Shown in pieces: positions 54,588-62,298 of a stretch of DNA of 64,000 bases (its first letter is position 1; every line of letters starts with the position of its first letter). This stretch comes from an uncultured Bacteroidota bacterium (lineage in GTDB: Bacteria > Bacteroidota > Bacteroidia > Flavobacteriales > Flavobacteriaceae): contig CACNGE010000003.1 of the NCBI GenBank assembly GCA_902619855.1, positions 1-64,000 on the forward strand, in the 5' to 3' direction. The position numbers and the translations under genes are program-made. The notes under the pieces were generated by a model. That model saw only the letters and a list, made by a program, of their open reading frames with translations, was not told the DNA's origin and did no database searches.

Positions 54588-54614
54588 AAATCTCGTCTTC
54601 AGGCGGGATTTTTT
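54588..54614 (+). terminator. Intrinsic terminator after tRNA-Gln
   Basis: Ten-pair stem AAATCTCGTC / GGCGGGATTT (two G-U pairs), a TTCA tetraloop, and a run of six T (54609-54614) partly shared with the stem. The stop codon of the convergent hydroxylase gene lies inside the hairpin at 54599. Confidence 0.85.
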
Positions 54615-55858
54615 GTTTTTAGGAAGGGGTGGTGTACTATGTCACGCAACAAGGCAATCAAAGCAAAACTTGAAAGAAAGAGATAAGTCATCCATGGCCA
54701 GTAGATGATGGACAATGACGAAGGAATCATCAACTGAAGAACAATTACTGCTGCGATGATACGAAACAACTCAAAACCAATACTCCAAAGATGACGATCC
54801 ATTACACTCGTATATCCAAAGATGGAAACGAACAAGGTGATTCCCAAGACCATGGCTTGATTGCTTTGTAACGAGCCATACGAGTAGAGAAACAATAATA
54901 ATAATGATAAGGTGGAAACAAAATGAAACATTGCCCAAAACTGTGAGAGTCTACTGTGGAAGGGGGCATATTTCGTTAGTTTAGACACATCTGTAATCAC
55001 TTCTCTGGGGATTGACCTTTTGACATCTGCTGGACGCCAACCTGTGGGCATTAACCACAAACGCAGTTTATCACGCCATTTTTTGGTGTGCCATGCATCA
55101 ATAGCCAACCCCCAAAGGTGTTGGAAATTGATCCATAGAGGATTCCATGATTGCACTGGCTTGAGTACCCCATACACAGGTGGTTCGTCATCAAGTTCCT
55201 CCTGAAAAGTACCAAACATCCGATCCCAAATACAAAAAATGGCACTTAGATTTTTGTCAATATAAATGGGGTTGATGGCGTGATGTACCCTGTGTTGGGA
55301 AGGGGTAACAATGATATACTCTAACCAACCGAGTTTACCAATGTGTTGGGTATGATACCAAAACTGGCCAAATAGGTGTAGAGGTGCCAAGACAGCAATG
55401 ACTTCCTGTGGTATGCCCAAGACAGCTGCGGGGATAAAAAACAAGGCACTATAACCAAAAATATTTGAAACGCTTTGGCGTAATGCACATGCCATGTTAA
55501 ACTCCTCACTACTGTGATGAATGATGTGTTGATTCCAGAAAAAATTGATTTTGTGATTGAGGCGATGCGACCAATAGGAAGCAAAATCGATGCAGATAAA
55601 GGCCACCACATAAAGCCAAACACCAGCCCCGATTTGGGTGATGGCAAGTTGCTGACTCAACCATGGATAGGAGATTAAAATCACCACCAACCCAAGGGTA
55701 TCTTTTAAGATATTTGTCAGTCCAGAACTCAAGCTCGAAATGGTGTCCATAAATACATAGGTTTGTTTACCAGTTGTATAGCCATAAGCCATTTCAACAA
55801 GCAGCAACAACATAAAGCATGGAATGGCAATCAATAAAGCGTTGGCATATGCTTCCAT
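54599..55858 (-). CDS. Fatty acid hydroxylase / sterol desaturase-family membrane protein, AGMO-like
   Basis: 419 residues with multiple hydrophobic helices and the eight-histidine di-iron signature of the family: HRLNH (about 98-102), HIIHH (about 110-114) and HRVHH (about 188-192). The order SYWSHRLNHKINFFWNQHIIHHSSEEFN and NPLWINFQHLW-type C-terminal segments resemble alkylglycerol monooxygenase, which cleaves ether lipids, more than sterol desaturases. The C-terminal third adds about four more helices. Substrate is inferred at best. The gene ends within the tRNA terminator. Confidence 0.8.
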   Translation of the reverse strand: MEAYANALLIAIPCFMLLLLVEMAYGYTTGKQTYVFMDTISSLSSGLTNILKDTLGLVVILISYPWLSQQLAITQIGAGVWLYVVAFICIDFASYWSHRLNHKINFFWNQHIIHHSSEEFNMACALRQSVSNIFGYSALFFIPAAVLGIPQEVIAVLAPLHLFGQFWYHTQHIGKLGWLEYIIVTPSQHRVHHAINPIYIDKNLSAIFCIWDRMFGTFQEELDDEPPVYGVLKPVQSWNPLWINFQHLWGLAIDAWHTKKWRDKLRLWLMPTGWRPADVKRSIPREVITDVSKLTKYAPFHSRLSQFWAMFHFVSTLSLLLLFLYSYGSLQSNQAMVLGITLFVSIFGYTSVMDRHLWSIGFELFRIIAAVIVLQLMIPSSLSIIYWPWMTYLFLSSFALIALLRDIVHHPFLKTKNPA

Positions 55859-55934
55859 AGTCGCGAATGTAAGAATTTCAATGAGTTAGAAAAAGTTTGC
55901 TCGGTTAGTGAACTGAAATTACTTTAGAAATAAT

Positions 55935-55965
55935 TTGGGAGACAAAGGCAAAACACCTATATTTG
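55935..55965 (+). promoter_or_regulatory. Promoter of the rimP-nusA-infB operon
   Basis: TTG at 55935-55937, a 20-nt spacer and TATATTTG at 55958-55965. The predicted start near 55971 gives a leader of about 49 nt that contains a terminator-like hairpin. Confidence 0.7.
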
Positions 55966-55988
55966 CATCAACATTCTGATCAACAATT

Positions 55989-56017
55989 GGGAGACTCTAA
56001 TGGTCCCCTTTTTTTTT
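55989..56017 (+). promoter_or_regulatory. Terminator-like hairpin and T tract in the rimP leader
   Basis: GGGA (55989-55992) pairs with TCCC (56004-56007) across an 11-nt loop and is followed directly by C and nine T (56009-56017), ending 2 nt before the rimP ATG. The stem is only 4 bp, so it may be an attenuator or simply a U-rich translation-initiation region. Confidence 0.35.
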
Positions 56018-56019
56018 AA

Positions 56020-56490
56020 ATGGAATTTAAAGAACACACACATCAACTGGTCGATGAGGCATTGTCTCTCCAGCCCGATTTGTTTTTGATTGATTTGCAC
56101 ATTGACGATCACTCGAGAATTCAGGTAGTTTTGGACGGAGACAATGGGGTGAGCCTACAACAGTGTATCAAAGTCAGCCGTTACATTGAGAACGAACTCG
56201 ATCGTGAAATGCATGACTTTTCGTTAGAAGTTACTTCTGCAGGTGCTACTCATCCATTACAAATGGCACGTCAATACAAAAAGAACATTGGACGAAAATT
56301 GGCAGTACATACCATTGATAACAACAGTATCAAAGCGACACTTACAGAGGCAGATGATGAGCAAATCACCCTTGAATGGAAAGCTCGCGAACCTAAACCC
56401 ATAGGTAAGGGCAAACACACAGTGGTCAAGCATTTGCAAGTACCCTACAGTCAAATAGAAAAAGCAACAGTACAAATCCAATTTAAGTAA
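56020..56490 (+). CDS. rimP: Ribosome maturation factor RimP
   Basis: 156 residues, the family's normal length. RimP helps assemble the 30S subunit. The N-terminal domain (FLIDLHIDDHSRIQVVLDGDNGVSLQQCI) and SRYIENELDREMHDFSLEVTSAGATHPL, the RimP signature, are followed by the C-terminal Sm-like domain (YKKNIGRKLAVHT, PYSQIEKATVQIQFK). It starts the rimP-nusA-infB operon, 6 bp before nusA. Confidence 0.92.
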   Translation: MEFKEHTHQLVDEALSLQPDLFLIDLHIDDHSRIQVVLDGDNGVSLQQCIKVSRYIENELDREMHDFSLEVTSAGATHPLQMARQYKKNIGRKLAVHTIDNNSIKATLTEADDEQITLEWKAREPKPIGKGKHTVVKHLQVPYSQIEKATVQIQFK

Positions 56491-56496
56491 TACAAA

Positions 56497-57729
56497 ATGG
56501 AAAATCTCGCATTAATTGAATCATTCTCCGAGTTTAAAGACGACAAACTAATCGATCGTGTGACCCTTATGGCCATACTAGAAGAAGTGTTTCGTAATAC
56601 ACTTAAACGTAAGTTTGGAACAGATGACAATTTTGACATCATTATCAATCCAGACAAGGGAGACTTGGAAATCTGGCGCAATCGAATCGTTGTGAAAGAT
56701 GGAGAAGTGGAAGACGAAAATGAAGAAATTGAGTTGACTGAAGCTCGAAAAATAGAGCCAGACTTTGAAGTTGGTGAGGATGTATCTGAGGAAGTAAAAC
56801 TCTCAGATTTGGGTCGTCGTTCGATCCTCTCTCTTCGTCAAAACCTCATTGCTCGAATCCATGAGCATGACAACACCATCATCTACAAACAATTTATTGA
56901 ACTGGTTGGAGAAATCTACACAGCCGAAGTCCATCACGTTCGCAATCGTGTTGTGATTTTGATCGATGATGATGGCAACGAAATCATATTGCCAAAAGAT
57001 CGTCAGATCCCCTCTGACTTTTTCCGCAAGGGCGATAGTGTTCGAGGTGTGATTGAAAGCGTTGAACTCAAAGGAGCAAAGCCAAGCATTGTACTATCCC
57101 GTACCGATCCAAAATTTTTGGAGAAGCTCTTTGAACAAGAAATTCCAGAAGTATTCGATGGCCTTATTACTGTTAAAAAAGTAGTTCGTGTGCCTGGCGA
57201 AAAAGCAAAAGTTGCAGTAGATTCTTACGATGATCGTATCGATCCAGTGGGAGCTTGTGTTGGAATGAAAGGATCTCGAATTCATGGCATTGTACGTGAA
57301 CTTGGCAATGAAAACATTGACGTCATAAACTTTACCAACAACAACCAATTGATGATTACACGTGCTTTGAGTCCTGCAAAAATTACAAACATGACAATCG
57401 ATGAGGAAAAAAAGACGGTTGAAGTCTTTATGGACCCATCAGAGGTTTCCAAGGCGATTGGTCGTGGCGGATTCAACATCCGATTGGCTGGTCAACTCAC
57501 TGGCTACGAAATTGATGTGTATCGTGAAGGAGCAGAGGAAGACGTCGAGTTGACTGAATTTTCTGATGAAATCGAAAGCTGGGTTATCGAGGAATTCCGC
57601 AAGGTTGGACTGGACACAGCGAAGAGTGTTTTAGAACAGGAGGTGAATGACTTGGTCAAGCGAACCGACTTGGAAGAAGAAACAATTGTAGAAGTGCGCA
57701 ACATATTAAGTGCAGAATTTTCGAGTTAA
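56497..57729 (+). CDS. nusA: Transcription termination/antitermination factor NusA
   Basis: 410 residues. The N-terminal RNAP-binding domain (MENLALIESFSEFKDDKLID), an S1 domain (IYTAEVHHVRNRVVILIDDDG) and two KH domains (DPVGACVGMKGSRIHGIVREL and SEVSKAIGRGGFNIRLAGQL) are present. It lacks the C-terminal acidic repeats of E. coli NusA (495 residues), as is normal outside gammaproteobacteria. Controls pausing and termination. Confidence 0.95.
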   Translation: MENLALIESFSEFKDDKLIDRVTLMAILEEVFRNTLKRKFGTDDNFDIIINPDKGDLEIWRNRIVVKDGEVEDENEEIELTEARKIEPDFEVGEDVSEEVKLSDLGRRSILSLRQNLIARIHEHDNTIIYKQFIELVGEIYTAEVHHVRNRVVILIDDDGNEIILPKDRQIPSDFFRKGDSVRGVIESVELKGAKPSIVLSRTDPKFLEKLFEQEIPEVFDGLITVKKVVRVPGEKAKVAVDSYDDRIDPVGACVGMKGSRIHGIVRELGNENIDVINFTNNNQLMITRALSPAKITNMTIDEEKKTVEVFMDPSEVSKAIGRGGFNIRLAGQLTGYEIDVYREGAEEDVELTEFSDEIESWVIEEFRKVGLDTAKSVLEQEVNDLVKRTDLEEETIVEVRNILSAEFSS

Positions 57730-57767
57730 CGGATTGAAATCCCTATTTTTGAACATCAAACACAAAT

Positions 57768-60398
57768 ATGTCAGAAGTAAAAACCATACGAATTAATAAG
57801 GTTCTCCGCGAGTTAAATATATCATTGGATCGAGCGGTAGAGCAACTGGCAGCGCATGGTTTTGAAATAGATGCCCGTCCGACTTCTAAGATTTCAGAGC
57901 AGGAATACCAATTATTACTGGATGCCTTTCAAACCGACCGAACCAAGCGAGAAGCTTCAGAGGAAGTTAGCGAAGAAAAGCGTAAGGAAAAAGAGGCCAT
58001 CCGACAACGAATAGAGGAAGAAAAAGAGACCAAGGCACAAGTCTTTCAGGTACGTACTGAACTTAAAGGACTTCGAAAAGTTGGGAAAATTGATTTGGAA
58101 CAACAGCCTGAAGACAAACCTGAACCAAAAACGGAGACTGAGCCACAGCCAGCTGAGGAGAACGTGCCAGAGGAAATAGTAGAGGAGCCAACCAAAAGCA
58201 CGCCAGAAGAAGAACCTAAACCAGCAGCCAAAACAGAAGCAACCCCCGAAACCCCAGAAGAGGAAGGGACTGATAAGGTTACAACTATATACAAAAAATT
58301 AACAGGTTTAAAAATTGCAGGGGATAAAATTGATCTCAAAAAATTTGAAAAAAAACCATCACCCTTAAGTACAGATCAAATCGATCGCAGACGACGACGA
58401 AAACGAATCACAAAAAACACAGGTCTTTCAGCGCAGGGTAAATCAAATAAACCCAAGCCAAAACAGCAAAAGCAGCCTGCTCACGAAGAGCCAAGTGATG
58501 AAGAAATCCAAAAGCAAATTCGTGAAACCCTAGAAAAATTACAGGGTAAAACGACCAAATCCAAGGGAGCGAAATATCGTCGTGAAAAGAGAGACTCGCA
58601 TCGTCAGAAAACAGAGGATGACGCAGCACAACAAGAAGCGGAAAGCAAAGTGCTTAAAGTAACAGAGTATGTCACTGTTGGAGAAATTGCCACAATGATG
58701 GAAATCAGCTCCACCGAAATCATTTCTGCCTGTATGACCCTAGGCATAATGGTGACAATGAATCAGCGACTCGATGCTGAAACCCTTTCGATTGTTGCAG
58801 AGGAATTTGGTTATCAAGTTGAATTTGTCACTGCCGACATTGAAGAAACAATTGAAACACCCGAAGATAATCCTGAAGACCTATTGCCACGTGCTCCTAT
58901 TGTAACAGTGATGGGCCATGTTGATCATGGAAAAACCTCATTGCTTGATTATATTAGAAAAGCAAACGTCACTGCCGACGAATCGGGAGGAATCACCCAG
59001 CACATCGGTGCATATAGTGTTTCATTGGAAAGTGGACAAAAAATTACTTTTTTAGATACGCCAGGTCACGAGGCATTTACTGCCATGCGTGCACGCGGGG
59101 CGCAAGTAACCGACTTAGTTATTATTGTTATTGCTGCTGATGACGACATCATGCCACAGTCCAAAGAGGCAATTAGTCACGCACAAGCTGCGTCTGTACC
59201 CATTGTCTTTGCAATCAACAAAATTGACAGCCCCAACGCAAATCCAGATAAAATTAAAGAGAGTTTGGCAGGAATGAATTTGCTAGTAGAGGACTGGGGT
59301 GGTAAAATCCAATCTCATGATGTGTCTGCAAAAAAGGGTACAGGAATCAACGAACTACTAGAAAAAGTAATGCTTGAAGCTGAATTATTAGAGCTCAAAG
59401 CCAACCCATCAAAAGCGGCACAAGGAACGGTGGTGGAGGCCTTTTTGGATAAGGGTCGTGGTTATGTTTCGACCATACTCGTGCAAGCAGGAACACTGCG
59501 CATTGGAGACTATATTTTGGCAGGTCAGTACAGTGGTAAGGTACGTGCGATGCAAGATGAACGTGGAAATGAATTGACTGAAGCAGGGCCATCCACACCA
59601 GTGTCTTTACTAGGACTGGATGGCGCACCGACAGCTGGTGACCGATTCAATGTGTTCGAAGAAGAAAAAGAAGCAAAACAAATAGCAGCAAAACGAACCC
59701 AACTGGTTCGTGAGCAGTCGGTTCGAACACAACGACATATCACTTTAGATGAAATTGGAAGGCGAATTGCGCTCGGAGATTTTAAAGAGCTCAACATCAT
59801 ATTGAAAGGAGATGTAGATGGATCAGTAGAAGCGCTGACAGATTCGTTCCAAAAATTATCGACAGAAGAAATACAAGTCAATATCATCCACAAAGGGGTC
59901 GGTGCAATCACAGAATCTGATGTGTTATTGGCATCTGCCTCTGATGCGATTATAGTCGGATTCAATGTTCGTCCTGTGGGCACAGCCAGACAACTGGCAG
60001 ACAAAGAGGAAATCGATGTGCGAAGTTATTCTATTATTTACGACGCCATCAGCGACTTGAAAGAAGCGATGGAAGGCTTGTTGTCGCCAGACATGAAAGA
60101 AGAGGTGCAAGGTGATGTTGAAATTCGTGAAACGTATAAAATATCACGCGTTGGAACCATTGCTGGTTGCATGGTTATGGATGGAAAAATCACACGCAAT
60201 TCTTTGGTTCGTGTAATTCGCGAAGGTGTGGTCGTGTACACAGGTGCCCTAGCATCCCTAAAGAGATTTAAAGACGATGTTAAGGAAGTTACAAAAGGGT
60301 ATGACTGTGGCTTGCAAATCAAGGATTTTAATGATATCAAAACGGGCGACAACATAGAGGCCTATATCGAGGTTGCTGTGAAGAAAAAACTCAAGTGA
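57768..60398 (+). CDS. infB: Translation initiation factor IF-2
   Basis: 876 residues. A low-complexity Glu/Pro/Lys-rich N-terminal region (about 50-290) includes a helical segment [18 protein letters not shown]; the conserved core follows with IF2_N ([20 protein letters not shown]), G1 [10 protein letters not shown]3 DTPGHEAF, G4 NKID and the initiator-tRNA-binding C2 domain ([17 protein letters not shown]). It delivers fMet-tRNA to the 30S subunit. Convergent with the SPOR gene, 5 bp apart. Confidence 0.96.
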   Translation: MSEVKTIRINKVLRELNISLDRAVEQLAAHGFEIDARPTSKISEQEYQLLLDAFQTDRTKREASEEVSEEKRKEKEAIRQRIEEEKETKAQVFQVRTELKGLRKVGKIDLEQQPEDKPEPKTETEPQPAEENVPEEIVEEPTKSTPEEEPKPAAKTEATPETPEEEGTDKVTTIYKKLTGLKIAGDKIDLKKFEKKPSPLSTDQIDRRRRRKRITKNTGLSAQGKSNKPKPKQQKQPAHEEPSDEEIQKQIRETLEKLQGKTTKSKGAKYRREKRDSHRQKTEDDAAQQEAESKVLKVTEYVTVGEIATMMEISSTEIISACMTLGIMVTMNQRLDAETLSIVAEEFGYQVEFVTADIEETIETPEDNPEDLLPRAPIVTVMGHVDHGKTSLLDYIRKANVTADESGGITQHIGAYSVSLESGQKITFLDTPGHEAFTAMRARGAQVTDLVIIVIAADDDIMPQSKEAISHAQAASVPIVFAINKIDSPNANPDKIKESLAGMNLLVEDWGGKIQSHDVSAKKGTGINELLEKVMLEAELLELKANPSKAAQGTVVEAFLDKGRGYVSTILVQAGTLRIGDYILAGQYSGKVRAMQDERGNELTEAGPSTPVSLLGLDGAPTAGDRFNVFEEEKEAKQIAAKRTQLVREQSVRTQRHITLDEIGRRIALGDFKELNIILKGDVDGSVEALTDSFQKLSTEEIQVNIIHKGVGAITESDVLLASASDAIIVGFNVRPVGTARQLADKEEIDVRSYSIIYDAISDLKEAMEGLLSPDMKEEVQGDVEIRETYKISRVGTIAGCMVMDGKITRNSLVRVIREGVVVYTGALASLKRFKDDVKEVTKGYDCGLQIKDFNDIKTGDNIEAYIEVAVKKKLK

Positions 60399-60403
60399 TT
60401 GAC

Positions 60404-60775
60404 TCAGGGCTTGAGTAAGAAAGCATCTGGAAATTTTATTCGAATCTTATCTAGAGTTTTAACTCCTTCAAGACGACTACCAAACATGCCTGTTCGGATT
60501 TTGTAGTTTGGGGTTTCGAAAGTGAGTTTTGCATTTTTTTCAGCAAATGACTTGGAAAAAGAGTCCAAAAATACTTGTGCCATCTCGTAACTTCCTGAAA
60601 AAATTTGAATTGTAAATTGATTGTTTTTCAAGCGCTTTTTGTCGAGCGACAATTTGCGTTCGAGAACACCATCTAAGTTTTGAGGTGTCTTTACAATCAA
60701 AGCGTTGTCTTGGGCATATATACTGCTAGCAAACAACATCAAAACAAAAAAACAAAAGGACTTCAAATCAGCCAT
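60404..60775 (-). CDS. Small exported SPOR-domain protein
   Basis: 123 residues from the ATG at 60775; an ATG three codons earlier is possible. The signal peptide (MADLKSFCFFVLMLFASSIYAQ) is followed by a short charged linker and a C-terminal SPOR domain (FTIQIFSGSYEMAQVFLDSF, YKIRTGMFGSRLEGVKTLDKI) that binds denuded peptidoglycan glycan strands, usually at the division septum. It is only a signal plus the domain. A TTTCTTTG, one mismatch from the -7 element, ends 6 nt before the ATG. Confidence 0.8.
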   Translation of the reverse strand: MADLKSFCFFVLMLFASSIYAQDNALIVKTPQNLDGVLERKLSLDKKRLKNNQFTIQIFSGSYEMAQVFLDSFSKSFAEKNAKLTFETPNYKIRTGMFGSRLEGVKTLDKIRIKFPDAFLLKP

Positions 60776-60898
60776 ATTCTGCAAAGAAAAGATTGCTGGT
60801 AAATTCTCGCAATTTTTTGGTCAAATTTGTTTAATAATGTCAAAACAGAAAAAGTATAAATAACTGATTTTAAGCTAACTAAATAAGTAATTTAGAAT

Positions 60899-60916
60899 AA
60901 TTATAAATTTATAATT
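60899..60916. repeat. 18-bp perfect palindrome upstream of the act operon
   Basis: AATTATAAATTTATAATT is identical to its reverse complement and lies about 40 bp upstream of the TAATTTTG element for actA. The roughly 230-bp gap is otherwise AT-rich without further structure. An operator or a DNA-bending site is possible. Confidence 0.55.
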
Positions 60917-60954
60917 CATGTGGTTTTAATGTTTTTAAAATGGGGTTTGTGATG

Positions 60955-60962
60955 TAATTTTG
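60955..60962 (+). promoter_or_regulatory. Promoter element upstream of actA
   Basis: TAATTTTG, ending 46 nt before the actA ATG at 61009. No TTG at the exact spacing; TTT occurs at 60932-60934. Confidence 0.45.
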
Positions 60963-61008
60963 TGAACAGAAAAAAAGGTGTTTTCCTTTGACCAACAACA
61001 ACCTAAAC

Positions 61009-62286
61009 ATGACTAGGGTTTTTTACCTAAATGTTCCTCAAATTCGCACTCTACTCACCATCGTGTTGGCTGTAGCTCTCGCCCTTCCAACTTTTGCACA
61101 AGAACCTGATATTGACAAAGGGAAGTCTTTGTTCAATATGAATTGCGCAGCTTGTCACAAGCTCAACAAGCGTGCTGTTGGACCTGCTTTGGCAGGTGTT
61201 TCTCAAAAATATGAGAAGGAATGGCTGTATGCATGGATTAAGAATTCTATGGCGATGGTCAAATCGGGAGATCCCCAAGCTGTTGCAATTTATGAGGAGT
61301 ACAACAAGTCTGTGATGACTGCTTTTCCGCAACTAAGTAATGAAGATATTGATAATATTCTAGCATATACAGACTACACACCTGCTGCTCCTGCAACGCC
61401 AGCTGTTGTAGCTACGACAGTTGTCTCAGGAACAGATGACACGACCTCAACATTGCTGTTGGGTGTCTTGGTTCTTGTGCTGGTTGTGCTTGTAGTGATG
61501 CTGTTTTTGGTGACGCAAACATTGCGTAAAATTGCGATTGCAAATGGCATTGAAGTTGAAGCCAGCAAGTCAAAGCGCAAACCTCTTTGGGAGGTGTATA
61601 TCAACAACTCTTTCTTGGTGTTTAGCACAGTGATTTTATTGTTGTTTTCTAGTGCCTATTTCGCCTACGGTTACTTGATGCAAGTGGGAATCGATCAAGG
61701 GTATTCGCCTGTACAGCCAATTCATTATTCACACAAAATCCACTCTGGCGACAATGAAATTGAGTGCAAGTACTGTCACTCATCTGCTCGGGTATCCAAG
61801 CATTCAGGGATCCCATCTCTTAATGTATGTATGAACTGTCACATGAATATCGCAGAGTATAATGGCGAGGAAGATTTGGAAAAAGGTTATACAAAGGAAT
61901 TTTATACAAACGAAATCAAAAAACTGTACAAAGCAGTTGGCTGGGATGAAGAGAACCAACGTTATACTGGCGAGACACAGCCAGTCAAATGGGTTCGGAT
62001 TCACAATCTCCCTGACTTTGTATACTTTAACCACGCGCAGCACGTTGACGTTGCTGGCATCGATTGTCAAAAATGTCATGGCCCAGTGGAAGAAATGGAA
62101 ATCATGTACCAACATTCGCCCCTCACAATGGGCTGGTGTATCGACTGTCATAGAGAGTCAAACGTCGATTTGGAAAACAATGAGTATTATGAGAAAGTTC
62201 ATGCAGAACTCTCAAAAAAATATGGTGTAGAAAAACTCACAGTTGCTCAAATGGGTGGCTTGGAGTGTGGGAAGTGTCACTATTAA
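61009..62286 (+). CDS. actA: Alternative complex III subunit A, cytochrome c fused to pentaheme ActA
   Basis: 425 residues from the ATG at 61009; a TTG seven codons upstream is possible. A signal peptide (TLLTIVLAVALALPTFAQ) is followed by a mono-heme cytochrome c domain with NCAACHKLNKRAVGP (heme motif at about residues 46-50). A Thr/Val/Ala linker and two hydrophobic helices (GVLVLVLVVLVVMLFLV and SFLVFSTVILLLFSSAYF) precede the ActA domain with five CXXCH sites: CKYCH, CMNCH, CQKCH, CIDCH and CGKCH. ActA carries electrons in the quinol-oxidising alternative complex III. Six hemes in all are predicted, requiring cytochrome c maturation. The actB gene follows after 12 bp. Confidence 0.9.
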   Translation: MTRVFYLNVPQIRTLLTIVLAVALALPTFAQEPDIDKGKSLFNMNCAACHKLNKRAVGPALAGVSQKYEKEWLYAWIKNSMAMVKSGDPQAVAIYEEYNKSVMTAFPQLSNEDIDNILAYTDYTPAAPATPAVVATTVVSGTDDTTSTLLLGVLVLVLVVLVVMLFLVTQTLRKIAIANGIEVEASKSKRKPLWEVYINNSFLVFSTVILLLFSSAYFAYGYLMQVGIDQGYSPVQPIHYSHKIHSGDNEIECKYCHSSARVSKHSGIPSLNVCMNCHMNIAEYNGEEDLEKGYTKEFYTNEIKKLYKAVGWDEENQRYTGETQPVKWVRIHNLPDFVYFNHAQHVDVAGIDCQKCHGPVEEMEIMYQHSPLTMGWCIDCHRESNVDLENNEYYEKVHAELSKKYGVEKLTVAQMGGLECGKCHY

Positions 62287-62298
62287 TCATAAACAAAG

